Assembly: GCA_963824395.1 (NCBI GenBank)
Contig: CAWGPF010000005.1
Span: forward strand, 186,001-250,000
Direction: 5' to 3'
DNA from: 13-2-20CM-66-19 sp963824395
GTDB taxonomy: Bacteria; Pseudomonadota; Gammaproteobacteria; Steroidobacterales; Steroidobacteraceae
Length of the DNA: 64,000 nt
Shown here in pieces: positions 27,576 to 36,293 of the stretch; positions within the stretch are counted from its first letter, which is position 1, and every line of letters begins with the position of its first letter. Under the pieces are notes generated by a model that was given only the letters and a program-made list of their open reading frames with translations, was not told the origin of the DNA and ran no database searches. The translations under genes were made by a program, and so were the position numbers.

Positions 27576-28683
27576 GAACCGCAAGGTACATGCGGTGCAG
27601 CGGCTCAAGGTCCGCTACCGCCACGCACTCGTTCACCTTGTGGATGGAGGCGTTCACGACGCCGAGCTCCACCACCTGCGCCCCTAAGGGGGCGAGGAAG
27701 CGCCCATCCGAGGTCCCCCCGCCGGTGCTGAGCTTCGGGGTGATGCCGGCGACCTCGCGCACCGCCTTACTCACGGCCTGCGACAGGGGGCCGGGCGGGG
27801 TGTAGAAGGGCTCCCCCGAGACGTACCACTCGAGGCTGAAGCGCACGCCGTGACGGTTGAGGATCTCCTCGACCTGCGCCTGCAGCCCCGCGAGCGTCTG
27901 CACCGGGCAGTAGCGCAGGTTGAAGCGCACGCGCAGCTCCCCGGGGATGACGTTGGGCGCACCGGTGCCGGCGGTGAAATTCGAGACCTGGAAGCTCGTC
28001 GGCTGGAAGTGCTCGGTACCCTCATCCCAGCGCCGGGCGACGAGTTCGGCGAGCGCCGGAGCAAAGCGGTGCACCGGGTTATCCGCCAGCTGCGGGTAAG
28101 CGACGTGGCCCTGCACGCCGTGCACCGTGAGCCGGCCGCTCAGAGAGCCCCGCCGCCCGACCTTGATCGTGTCCCCGAGCACCGCCTCGCTCGAGGGCTC
28201 CCCGACGAGACACCAGTCGATGCGCTCCCCGCGCTCGGCCAGCGTCTGCGCCACGCGCTTGGTGCCATCCACCGAGGGTCCTTCCTCGTCGCTCGTGATG
28301 AGGAACGCAACGGAGCCGCGATGGGCGGAGTGTGCACCGACGAAGGCCTCCGCCGCCGTGACCATGGCGGCGAGTCCGCTCTTCATGTCCGCCGCGCCGC
28401 GTGCGTAGAGGACCCCCTCGCGCACCGTGGGGACGAAGGGATCGGACGCCCAGTCCTCGAGCGGCCCGGTTGGCACGACGTCCGTGTGCCCGGCGAAGCA
28501 GAACACCGGTGCTGCGCTGCCGCGCCGCGCCCAGAGGTTCTCGACGCTCCCGTAGCGCAGGTTCTCGATCGCGAATCCGCAGGCCGCGAGGCGTCGTGCC
28601 ATCAGTGCCTGGCAGCCCTCATCGGCGGGCGTGACGGAGCGGCGGGCCAAAAGATCCCGAGTCAGTTCAAGCGTCTGTGACAT
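27556..28683 (-). CDS. dapE: Succinyl-diaminopimelate desuccinylase DapE
   Basis: DapE cleaves N-succinyl-LL-diaminopimelate in the lysine/peptidoglycan pathway. The 375-residue M20 metallopeptidase has the zinc-site motifs FAGHTDVVPTG, ARGAADMKSGLAA, TSDEEGPS (with the catalytic glutamate) and GGTSDGRF near the C-terminus with the last histidine in NASIHKVNE. The partner genes dapC and dapD are about 15 kb away at 42-44 kb. Confidence 0.97.
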   Translation of the reverse strand: MSQTLELTRDLLARRSVTPADEGCQALMARRLAACGFAIENLRYGSVENLWARRGSAAPVFCFAGHTDVVPTGPLEDWASDPFVPTVREGVLYARGAADMKSGLAAMVTAAEAFVGAHSAHRGSVAFLITSDEEGPSVDGTKRVAQTLAERGERIDWCLVGEPSSEAVLGDTIKVGRRGSLSGRLTVHGVQGHVAYPQLADNPVHRFAPALAELVARRWDEGTEHFQPTSFQVSNFTAGTGAPNVIPGELRVRFNLRYCPVQTLAGLQAQVEEILNRHGVRFSLEWYVSGEPFYTPPGPLSQAVSKAVREVAGITPKLSTGGGTSDGRFLAPLGAQVVELGVVNASIHKVNECVAVADLEPLHRMYLAVLRNLLA

Positions 28684-28868
28684 TAGCCTTCCCAGGGAGC
28701 CAAGAGCCTTCCGGCCAGCCCGCGCGGCGGCGGCCGTGGGCGTTTATACGCATCCGGCGCCGAACCGGGCAAGGGCCGCGGCCTGTCACGGCGGTGCAAA
28801 GCCGGGGCGTGACACTGGCGCAGGGCTGTCATGCCCGGCCGGTATGCGGCTGAACGCGTGTAATCAGA

Positions 28869-28890
28869 TCGTCACATGACTGTCATCTAA
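28869..28890 (+). promoter_or_regulatory. Pho box upstream of pstS
   Basis: TCGTCACATGA (28869-28879) and CTGTCATCTAA (28880-28890) are two half-sites in direct repeat at 11-bp spacing, ending 80 bp before the pstS start. This agrees with PhoB activation of the pst genes. Confidence 0.72.
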
Positions 28891-28970
28891 TGCGCGCGAG
28901 CGGCAATTAGGCTCCCGGCCGGGCCTGATGGGCTTCCCTCCTGAAATTTTCCAGAGCCGAGGAGACGAAC

Positions 28971-29996
28971 ATGATCCGATTCCCGAAGCGCGTGCTGGCC
29001 GCAGCCGCCGCCCTCATGGCCTTTGCCGGGGCGCAGGCCGCGGACATTTCCGGCGCGGGCGCCACGTTCCCGTACCCCATTTATTCGAAGTGGGCCGACG
29101 CCTACAAGCAGCAGACCGGCATCGGGCTCAACTACCAGTCCATCGGCTCCGGGGGTGGCATCAAGCAGATCAAGGCGAAGACGGTGACCTTCGGTGCCTC
29201 CGACATGCCGCTGAAGCCCGAGGAGCTCAAGGCGTCGGGCCTGGTGCAGTTTCCGATGGTGATCGGCGGCGTCGTTCCGGTGGTCAACCTCAAGGGCGTC
29301 GCGCCCGGGGCCCTGGTGCTCGATGGCGCCACCATCGCCGCCATTTATCTCGGTGATATCACCAAGTGGGACGATGCGCGCATCAAGAAGCTGAACCCGA
29401 AGGTGGCGCTGCCTGCGACCACCATCGCGCCGGTGTACCGCTCGGATGGTTCAGGCACGAACTTCCTCTTCTCCGACTACCTCTCCAAGGCGAGCCCGAA
29501 GTTCCAAAGCTCGGTGGGGGCTGCGACCTCGGTGCAATGGCCGGTCGGAATCGGCGCCAAGGGCAACGAGGGCGTGGCGAACATGACTCACCAGACCGAT
29601 GGCGCCATCGGCTACGTCGAGTACGCCTATGCCAAGCAGACCGCGATGGCCTATGCGGACCTGGTCAATGCGGCTGGGCACACCGTGGCGCCGAGTGCGG
29701 AGTCCTTCCAGGCGGCGGCCGGCAATGCCGACTGGGGCCACGCGGAGGGCTACTACCTGATCCTGACCAACCAGGCCGGAGCGAAGAGCTGGCCGATCAC
29801 CGGTGCCAGCTTCATCCTGCTCTACGCCACGCCGCCGGATGCCGCCGCCACGGGCTCGGCGCTGAAGTTCTTCGACTGGGCCTACAAGAACGGTGGCAAG
29901 ATGGCCGCAGAGCTGGACTACGTGCCGCTGCCGGATAGCCTGATTACTCAGGTGCGCGCGACCTGGAAGGCGCAGATCAAGGGCGTGACGCTCTAG
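28971..29996 (+). CDS. pstS: Phosphate ABC transporter substrate-binding protein PstS
   Basis: PstS binds periplasmic phosphate for the PstCAB permease. The 341-residue precursor has a signal peptide (about 24 residues, cleavage after AQA), then the phosphate-binding segments DISGAGATFPYPIYSKW, YQSIGSGGGIKQI and YRSDGSGTNFLFSDYL. AGGAG precedes the ATG by 7 bases. A Pho box lies upstream and a strong hairpin follows the stop. Confidence 0.97.
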   Translation: MIRFPKRVLAAAAALMAFAGAQAADISGAGATFPYPIYSKWADAYKQQTGIGLNYQSIGSGGGIKQIKAKTVTFGASDMPLKPEELKASGLVQFPMVIGGVVPVVNLKGVAPGALVLDGATIAAIYLGDITKWDDARIKKLNPKVALPATTIAPVYRSDGSGTNFLFSDYLSKASPKFQSSVGAATSVQWPVGIGAKGNEGVANMTHQTDGAIGYVEYAYAKQTAMAYADLVNAAGHTVAPSAESFQAAAGNADWGHAEGYYLILTNQAGAKSWPITGASFILLYATPPDAAATGSALKFFDWAYKNGGKMAAELDYVPLPDSLITQVRATWKAQIKGVTL

Positions 29997-30081
29997 AGCG
30001 AGCGCAAGCACGCCTGGCTTCGCGCATGACGGCGCACGGTGGCGCCCAGGGGCCGCGGGTGCGGGCCTGCTTCAGAACACA

Positions 30082-30130
30082 CCGGCGGCCGCTTCGCGTG
30101 ACGTCCACGCGACGCCGGCCGCCGGCTTTT
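30082..30130 (+). terminator. Hairpin with T run between pstS and pstC
   Basis: CCGGCGGCCG (30082-30091) pairs perfectly with CGGCCGCCGG (30116-30125); an inner GCGTG/CACGC stem can extend the structure, and CTTTT follows. It probably acts as a partial terminator or 3' stabiliser, making pstS mRNA more abundant than pstCAB. Confidence 0.65.
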
Positions 30131-30173
30131 GAGTCATGGGGATGATTGCAAGCGTGACAGGCTGCCGGCCGCG

Positions 30174-31142
30174 ATGAACACCGTAGCCGTGATCGGGGTG
30201 CGGCACGCGGCCGGACAACGGCTGCGCGAGCGCCTGTTCCGCGGCGCGACCCTCGCTGCCGCGCTCCTGGTACTGCTCCTGCTCGGGGGCGTGGCCCTGT
30301 CGCTCGCCGTCGGGGCGTGGCCGGCGCTCTCGCACTTCAGGTTCGCTTTTCTGACGCGCGAGGTCTGGAACCCCGTCACGGATCAGTACGGGGCGCTGGC
30401 CCCGGTCTACGGCACGCTCGTGACCTCCTTCCTGGCACTGCTGCTGGCCATCCCGGTGAGCTTTGGCATCGCGATCTTCCTCACCGAGCTGGCGCCGGTG
30501 TGGCTGAAGCGCCCGGTCGGAGTCGCGATCGAGCTCCTGGCCGCCGTGCCCTCCATCATCTACGGCATCTGGGGCCTGTTCGTGCTGGCCCCGATCCTGC
30601 AGGCGTACGTGCAGCCGTGGCTCATCAAGTGGTTCGGAGCGCTGCCCCTCATCGGCAAGCTCTTCCAGGGCCCCCCGTTCGGCATCGGCATCCTCAGTGC
30701 GAGCTTCGTGCTTGCCATCATGGTGATCCCGTTCATCTCGGCGGTGATGCGCGACGTGTTCGAGACGGTGCCGGATGTCCTCAAGGAGTCCGGTTACGGA
30801 CTCGGGGCGACGACCTGGGAGGTGATCTGGCAGGTCGTGGTGCCTTATGCGCGCACCGGCATGATCGGCGGCATCATGCTCGGGCTGGGTCGTGCGCTCG
30901 GGGAGACCATGGCGGTTACCTTCGTCATCGGTAACGCGCACCGCATCGGCTCCTCGCTCCTGGCGCCCGGCACCACGATCTCAGCGTCAATCGCCAACGA
31001 ATTTGCCGAAGCGGTCGGGGACCTCTACACGTCCTCCCTCATCGCACTCGGCGCGATCCTCTTCCTCATCACCTTCACCGTGATCGCGCTCGCCCGCTAC
31101 ATGCTGATGCGGCTCGAGCGGCGCGCACTATCCTCGGTATGA
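30174..31142 (+). CDS. pstC: Phosphate ABC transporter permease PstC
   Basis: The 322-residue inner-membrane permease has six hydrophobic segments. Its cytoplasmic EAA-type loop reads PDVLKESGYGLGATTWEVIWQVV in part, followed by ALGETMAVTFVIGNAH. The start at 30174 fits the family length (319 in E. coli); a TTG at 30129 would add 15 residues unlike PstC. The stop overlaps pstA as ATGA. Confidence 0.95.
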   Translation: MNTVAVIGVRHAAGQRLRERLFRGATLAAALLVLLLLGGVALSLAVGAWPALSHFRFAFLTREVWNPVTDQYGALAPVYGTLVTSFLALLLAIPVSFGIAIFLTELAPVWLKRPVGVAIELLAAVPSIIYGIWGLFVLAPILQAYVQPWLIKWFGALPLIGKLFQGPPFGIGILSASFVLAIMVIPFISAVMRDVFETVPDVLKESGYGLGATTWEVIWQVVVPYARTGMIGGIMLGLGRALGETMAVTFVIGNAHRIGSSLLAPGTTISASIANEFAEAVGDLYTSSLIALGAILFLITFTVIALARYMLMRLERRALSSV

Positions 31143-31990
31143 AGAACCGCCGCACCATGCGCAAGGGCGTGAACCTGCTGGCGCTCGGCCTGTCCGGCCT
31201 GGCGACCGCGATCGGGCTGTTCTTCCTCGGGGCGATCCTCTGGACGCTCGTCAAGAACGGCATCGCGGGACTGACGCCCGCGGTGTTCTCGGCGATGACG
31301 CCGCCGCCGGGCTCAGGCGGCGGCCTGCTGAACGCGATCTACGGCAGCGTCGTCATGACGCTCATCGGCATCCTGATCGGCGGCCCGGTGGGGATGCTCG
31401 CCGGCACCTATCTTGCCGAGTACGGGCGCAGCTCCTACCTCAGCAGCGTCATCCGCTTCGTCAACGACGTACTGCTCTCGGCGCCCTCGATCATCATCGG
31501 GCTCTTCGTGTACGAGCTCATGGTCGTGCCCATGGGGCACTTCTCCGCCATCGCAGGCGCCGTAGCGCTCGCTATCATCGCGATGCCCGTGACGGTGCGC
31601 ACCACCGAGGACATGCTGAATCTCGTCCCGCAGGGCATGAAGGACGCCTCCACCGCCATGGGGGCCTATCCCTGGCGCACCATCACGAGCGTCATCTACC
31701 CGGCCGCCCGCTCCGGGGTGGTCACGGGACTGCTCTTGGCAATCGCGCGCATCTCGGGCGAGACGGCGCCGCTGCTCTTCACGGCGCTCAATAACCAGTT
31801 CTGGAGCACCAACCTCGCAGCTCCCATGGCGAACCTGCCGGTGGTGATCTTCCAGTTCGCGTTGAGTCCGTACCCGAACTGGCAGCAGCTCGCCTGGACC
31901 GGGGCGCTGCTCATCACGGCCAGCATCCTTCTGCTGAGCATCACCGCGCGCGTGGTGGTCGCGCGCCTGAACCCGGCGGGGCGCCGATGA
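31139..31990 (+). CDS. pstA: Phosphate ABC transporter permease PstA
   Basis: This is the second permease subunit, 283 residues with six transmembrane segments. It has GGPVGMLAGTYLAEYGR after the second helix and the EAA loop LVPQGMKDASTAMGAYPWRTI, then ISGETAPLLFTAL. It overlaps pstC and pstB by 4 bp each. Confidence 0.95.
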   Translation: MKNRRTMRKGVNLLALGLSGLATAIGLFFLGAILWTLVKNGIAGLTPAVFSAMTPPPGSGGGLLNAIYGSVVMTLIGILIGGPVGMLAGTYLAEYGRSSYLSSVIRFVNDVLLSAPSIIIGLFVYELMVVPMGHFSAIAGAVALAIIAMPVTVRTTEDMLNLVPQGMKDASTAMGAYPWRTITSVIYPAARSGVVTGLLLAIARISGETAPLLFTALNNQFWSTNLAAPMANLPVVIFQFALSPYPNWQQLAWTGALLITASILLLSITARVVVARLNPAGRR

Positions 31991-32793
31991 ACGCGCCGAA
32001 GGTGCAGTTCGCGCCGCCCCAGGCCCCGGAGGTCGGCCACGAGCTGAAGTTCGAAGTGCGGCACCTCAACTTCTTCTACGGCCAGACCCAGGCGCTCAAG
32101 GACATTAATCTCACCCTGCGCGACCGGCAGATCACCGCCTTCATCGGCCCTTCCGGCTGCGGCAAGTCAACGCTGCTGCGGGTCTTCAACCGCATGTATG
32201 CGCTTTATCCGGGCCACCGTGCCGAAGGGGACGTGCGGCTCGACGGCGAGGACATCCTCGCCCCTTCAGTCGACGTGGCGGAGCTGCGCTTCCGGGTCGG
32301 CATGGTGTTCCAGAAGCCCACTCCGTTCCCGATGTCGATCTTCGACAACGTGGCCTTCGGGCTGCGCCTGTCGCGGCGCATCTCCAAGAGCGAGCTCACC
32401 GATCGCGTAGAGGAGGCGCTGCGGGCGGCGGCCATGTGGGAAGAGGTGAAGGACAAGCAGCACGAGGATGGTCGCAGCCTCTCGGGCGGCCAGCAGCAGC
32501 GCCTGTGCATCGCGCGCACGCTCGCGCTGCGCCCGGAGGTGCTGCTGTTCGATGAGCCCACTGCCGCCCTCGACCCGATCTCCACCCTGCGCGTGGAGGA
32601 GACCCTGCAGAGCCTGCGCGAGCAGTACTGCATCGCCATCGTCACGCATAACCTGCAGCAGGCGGCGCGCGTCTCCAACGTCACCGCCTTCATGTACCTC
32701 GGCGACCTCATCGAGATCGGCCCGACGGAGCAGATGTTCACGGCGCCGAAGAACCGGCGCACCGATGACTACGTTACCGGGCGCTTCGGCTAA
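31987..32793 (+). CDS. pstB: Phosphate ABC transporter ATPase PstB, first copy
   Basis: The 268-residue ATPase has Walker A GPSGCGKST, the Q-loop in GMVFQKPTPFPMSIFDN, the signature LSGGQQQRLCIARTLA, Walker B VLLFDEPTAALDP and the switch histidine in IVTHN. These are the exact PstB patterns. It overlaps pstA by 4 bp and is followed after 13 bp by a second pstB. Confidence 0.96.
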   Translation: MNAPKVQFAPPQAPEVGHELKFEVRHLNFFYGQTQALKDINLTLRDRQITAFIGPSGCGKSTLLRVFNRMYALYPGHRAEGDVRLDGEDILAPSVDVAELRFRVGMVFQKPTPFPMSIFDNVAFGLRLSRRISKSELTDRVEEALRAAAMWEEVKDKQHEDGRSLSGGQQQRLCIARTLALRPEVLLFDEPTAALDPISTLRVEETLQSLREQYCIAIVTHNLQQAARVSNVTAFMYLGDLIEIGPTEQMFTAPKNRRTDDYVTGRFG

Positions 32794-32806
32794 AGTGGCG
32801 GCTTCC

Positions 32807-33778
32807 ATGAACGACACCCCCGAACCCCATCCCGAGTCGCGCCGCCCGCCCGAGGCTGGCGCTCCCGCGCCTGCGCCCGCTGCCAGCGGCAACGGCACCT
32901 TCCCCCATGGCATAAAGCCGCGCGGCGGCAGCGGCCTTAACCTGAAGCCCAGCGGCCGCGTCGCGAGCACGAATCCTGAGGCGCGGGCTGCGGGCCAGCC
33001 GGAGCCGGGCGCGGTAGTGCAGAACCCGGTGTTCGTATGCCGCGACGTGAGTGTCTTCTACGGCGCGAAGCAGGCGCTCAAGAACGTGTCGGTGGACGTG
33101 GCGCCGCGCCAGGTACTGGCGATGATCGGCCCTTCAGGCTGCGGCAAGTCGACGTTCCTGCGCTGCCTGAACCGCATGAACGACACCATTCCCGGCGCCC
33201 GCGTGACGGGCTCCATCACCCTCGACGGTGAGAATATCCATGACGCGGCGCTCGATGCCGTGCAGCTGCGCGCCCGCGTCGGCATGGTGTTCCAGAAGCC
33301 GAATCCGTTTCCGAAGTCGATCTACGACAACGTCGCCTACGGCCCGCGCATCCACGGGCTCACTCACAGCCGCGCCCAGCTGGATGACATCGTGTGCACG
33401 AGTCTCACGCGCGCGGGCCTGTGGGATGAGGTGAAGGACCGCCTGAGCAGTCCCGGTACCGGGCTCTCGGGCGGGCAGCAGCAGCGGCTGTGCATCGCGC
33501 GCACCATCGCCGTGCAGCCGGAGGTGATCCTGATGGACGAGCCGTGCTCGGCGCTCGACCCGGTCGCCACCGCGCGCATCGAGGACCTGATCGATGAGCT
33601 GCGCGAGCAGTACGCGATCGTCATCGTTACGCACTCGATGCAGCAGGCGGCGCGCGTCTCACAGCGCACCGCCTACTTTCATCTCGGTGAGCTCGTGGAG
33701 GTCGGCGATACCGACCGCGTGTTCACCAATCCGCGCCACCGCCTGACCGAAGACTACATTACCGGCCGCTTCGGCTGA
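32807..33778 (+). CDS. pstB: Phosphate ABC transporter ATPase PstB, second copy with N-terminal extension
   Basis: The 324-residue protein has all PstB motifs (GPSGCGKST, VFQKPNPFPKSIYDN, LSGGQQQRLCIAR, VILMDEPCSALDP, IVTHS). About 65 extra N-terminal residues rich in proline, alanine and glycine (EPHPESRRPPEAGAPAPAPA) are typical of disordered linkers. The start at 32807 lies 13 bp after the first pstB, with only a weak GTGGCGG before it. It is not a simple duplicate of its neighbour: D-loop and Walker B differ (FDEPTAALDP against MDEPCSALDP). It may replace or pair with the first ATPase. Confidence 0.93.
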   Translation: MNDTPEPHPESRRPPEAGAPAPAPAASGNGTFPHGIKPRGGSGLNLKPSGRVASTNPEARAAGQPEPGAVVQNPVFVCRDVSVFYGAKQALKNVSVDVAPRQVLAMIGPSGCGKSTFLRCLNRMNDTIPGARVTGSITLDGENIHDAALDAVQLRARVGMVFQKPNPFPKSIYDNVAYGPRIHGLTHSRAQLDDIVCTSLTRAGLWDEVKDRLSSPGTGLSGGQQQRLCIARTIAVQPEVILMDEPCSALDPVATARIEDLIDELREQYAIVIVTHSMQQAARVSQRTAYFHLGELVEVGDTDRVFTNPRHRLTEDYITGRFG

Positions 33779-33832
33779 CCGCTGCGTGCCTCGGCCGGGC
33801 GCTTGCGACGGATTTTCCGCTGCCTGAAACGA

Positions 33833-33858
33833 CTCGGGCCCGCTTGCGCGGGCCCGAG
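33833..33858. terminator. Bidirectional terminator hairpin between the pst operon and a porin gene
   Basis: CTCGGGCCCGC (33833-33843) pairs perfectly with GCGGGCCCGAG (33848-33858) around a TTGC loop. It sits between the convergent pstB and porin genes. No long T run follows on the plus strand; on the minus strand TCGTTTC follows. Confidence 0.65.
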
Positions 33859-33895
33859 GTCGCCGTCCTGGCGATCACGCTGCCATGCTGAACCG

Positions 33896-35275
33896 TCAGA
33901 ACTTGAAGCGCAGACCGGTCGTGATGGCGGTGGTGTCCTTGTTGAGGTAACCGTTGGCCAGGCCGTCGGTGACCCCGCTCCACATTCCACCCAGATACGC
34001 ATCGAAGCGCTTGGTGAAGTGGTAGTCGCCCATCAGTGAGACGGCCTTCAGGTCGCCGCTGCACTGTGAGCTCACGGGGCTCGAGCAGCCCGCATTGGCA
34101 CCGCCGGCGTAGGCATCCTGGTGGTAGCCGTAGTAGGCGACCGTCAGCTCCAGGCCCGACAGCATGCTCGGGGTCCATTTCGCACCGCCCCAGAACACTT
34201 CCTCAGTCTTCTGGTGGTCATAGGCGGTGTTGTTCACGAAGGCGAGCACATAGCCACCGATGGTGACGAACCCTGCCGGGAGCGGTGTTGCCGGATTGTT
34301 GAAGTTCACGTGCTCGTAGCCGCCGTAGATCTTGACGACGCCGAAGTTGTAGAGCGCCATGATGTCGTAGCTGCTGGTATCCGAGACCGTGCCAGACAGC
34401 GAATTGCTCGAGGAGTACCCGAGCATCGGCAGGTCCTGCACCTGCGCGGCGCTCAGCGCCGAGGCGCCTATCGCATCCTTCATCTTGAAGTAGTACGCGT
34501 CCACAGAGCCGCCGCCGAGGAAGTCCAGTCCAAGCTGACCCTGCCAGCCGGTGTTGGCACCACCGTTGGAGCCGTTCAGCTTGTAGAGGCCGCCGACGTG
34601 CACCGGGCCGTACTTGCCCGTGTACTTGATCGACTGGTCGAGGCGCCGGTCTTCGGTGTTACCGCCGCCGGCGGCAAAGCCCGACAGACCGATGATCGAG
34701 AACGCCTGCGAGGCGCCCATCGGGTCGTACTTGCTGATACCGTCAGCCACCGGGGTGACGTGGCGGCCGAAGGTGAGGCTGCCGAAGGTCGGGGAGGCGA
34801 AACCTGCGTACAGGGCGCCGGCGAAGGCCTGGCCGGCGATGCTGGTGTCGACGCCGACGGACTGCGCAGCGAGCGGCTTGCCGTTGTTCAGCGTCAGAGA
34901 CTTCAGGCCGTCACTGATATTGCCCGACTGCGGGTTGAAGAAGGTCTCCATGCGGAACGTAAAGGAAAGGTCCCCCATGTTCGGCAGGGGCTCAAGGCCT
35001 GACAGTCCGATGCGCGACTGGGAGAGGTTGCTGGGCGTAACTGCGGTCACCGAGGCATTGTTGCCCTTGGCAGCCGCAGGATACGTGCCGGCCGGGAAGT
35101 AGTCCGAGATGGGCACGCCGTGGGTGATGTACTGGAGGCCGACGTCCACGATCCCGTAGATCGTGATGCCATTCCAGGTAAGACTGCTGTCGTCTTTTGG
35201 AGCAGCGGTCTGTGCGTGGGCGACTCCCGCTGCTGCCAACGAGGACAGTAATAGACAGGCACGGATAGGTGTCAT
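33896..35275 (-). CDS. Outer-membrane porin (Porin_4-like), phosphate-responsive
   Basis: The 459-residue precursor has a signal peptide ending AHAQ, a beta-barrel body with alternating hydrophobic strands and a C-terminal phenylalanine (GLRFKF), the signal for BAM insertion. The opening SLTWNGITIYGIVDVGLQY and the middle NLSQSRIGLSGLEPL...LTFGRHV are typical of Gram-negative general porins. The ATG at 35275 is preferred over a TTG two codons earlier because AAGGAA lies about 8 bases before it. A Pho box lies upstream, so it may be a phosphate-starvation porin. A paralogue with the same architecture is at 37885. Confidence 0.88.
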   Translation of the reverse strand: MTPIRACLLLSSLAAAGVAHAQTAAPKDDSSLTWNGITIYGIVDVGLQYITHGVPISDYFPAGTYPAAAKGNNASVTAVTPSNLSQSRIGLSGLEPLPNMGDLSFTFRMETFFNPQSGNISDGLKSLTLNNGKPLAAQSVGVDTSIAGQAFAGALYAGFASPTFGSLTFGRHVTPVADGISKYDPMGASQAFSIIGLSGFAAGGGNTEDRRLDQSIKYTGKYGPVHVGGLYKLNGSNGGANTGWQGQLGLDFLGGGSVDAYYFKMKDAIGASALSAAQVQDLPMLGYSSSNSLSGTVSDTSSYDIMALYNFGVVKIYGGYEHVNFNNPATPLPAGFVTIGGYVLAFVNNTAYDHQKTEEVFWGGAKWTPSMLSGLELTVAYYGYHQDAYAGGANAGCSSPVSSQCSGDLKAVSLMGDYHFTKRFDAYLGGMWSGVTDGLANGYLNKDTTAITTGLRFKF

Positions 35276-35612
35276 CGTCAAAGTTCCTTTGGTTTAGAGC
35301 TCACGCCTCGTCGGCCCCTCGAGCATTGCCCGCCCCGCGGGTGATGCGTAAGTGCGACGCCGCAAAACCGGCCGTGCTGCCCACGGCAAGCGCGCCCACT
35401 TTGCTGCGGATATGTGACGGTTCAGATGCGAAAGCGTGACATTTGTATGACATCGGGCGACCTAGGGTCGCGTATGTGCCACGCGTCATCCGACAGACTA
35501 AATTTAGTTATTTCAGTAAGTTACGAATACCTAATCTCTCTGAACGCGTTTTAATCACGGCTTTCGATCCCTTTAATGCGGTTATGGTTCCCTAGGCCTG
35601 ACGGAATCACCC
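35276..35612. other. 337-bp divergent control region between the porin and a two-component system
   Basis: The region holds the porin Pho box and is AT-rich around 35490-35570, in keeping with promoters firing both ways. No coding sequence is supported. Confidence 0.5.
35434..35453 (-). promoter_or_regulatory. Pho box for the porin gene
   Basis: On the minus strand the sequence reads ATGTCATACAA followed directly by ATGTCACGC, two half-sites at 11-bp spacing that match the PhoB consensus well. It ends about 160 bp before the porin start. Confidence 0.65.
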
Positions 35613-36293
35613 ATGCGACTGCTACTCGTCGAAGATGAGAAGAAAGTATCCGACCTCGTGGCGCGCGCGCTGCGGGCGGAGCGCTATGCGGTGGACGTCG
35701 CCGAGGATGGGACGCAGGGGTGGGCCCTGGCGGAAAGTTACTCCTACGACCTGATCATCCTTGACCTCATGCTCCCCGGACTGAGCGGCGCTGAGCTGCT
35801 CAAGCGCATCCGGCGCAAGAACCACGAGGTGCCGATTCTCATCCTCACGGCGCGCGATGCGATGGAAGAGAAGGTGCACAACTTCGAGGCCGGGGCGGAT
35901 GATTACCTCACCAAGCCCTTCGCCTTTGCGGAACTCGTCATGCGCGTCAAGGCGCTCCTGCGGCGCGGTCCCGTGGCGCGCTCGAGCGTGCTGCGGGTGG
36001 CAGACCTTGAAGTGGACCGCCTGACCCAGCAGGTGCGACGCGGGGGCCGGCGCATCGAGCTCACCCCCAAGGAGTACGCGCTCCTTGAATATCTGGCGAC
36101 CAACCCGGGACGGGTATTCTCGCGCACCATGATCATCGAGCACGTGTGGGATCAGAGCTTCGAGGGCCTCACCAATATCGTGGACGTCTACGTGCGCCAC
36201 CTGCGTGCCAAGGTCGACGATCCGTTTGCGGCGAAACTGATCCGTACCGTGAGGGGCGTGGGCTACGGCCTGACCGACAGCAGCGAGCCGTGA
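35613..36293 (+). CDS. OmpR-family response regulator
   Basis: The 226-residue protein has a receiver domain with E8-D9, phospho-acceptor aspartate in LIILDLMLPGLSG (D51), the T/K pair in LTARD and YLTKPF, and a winged-helix domain ending in NIVDVYVRHLRAKV...VRGVGYGL. The closest named relatives by pattern are CusR/CopR-type regulators; the signal here is unknown. It overlaps the sensor gene by 4 bp (GTGA) and lies between two porin genes, which may be its targets. Confidence 0.9.
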   Translation: MRLLLVEDEKKVSDLVARALRAERYAVDVAEDGTQGWALAESYSYDLIILDLMLPGLSGAELLKRIRRKNHEVPILILTARDAMEEKVHNFEAGADDYLTKPFAFAELVMRVKALLRRGPVARSSVLRVADLEVDRLTQQVRRGGRRIELTPKEYALLEYLATNPGRVFSRTMIIEHVWDQSFEGLTNIVDVYVRHLRAKVDDPFAAKLIRTVRGVGYGLTDSSEP

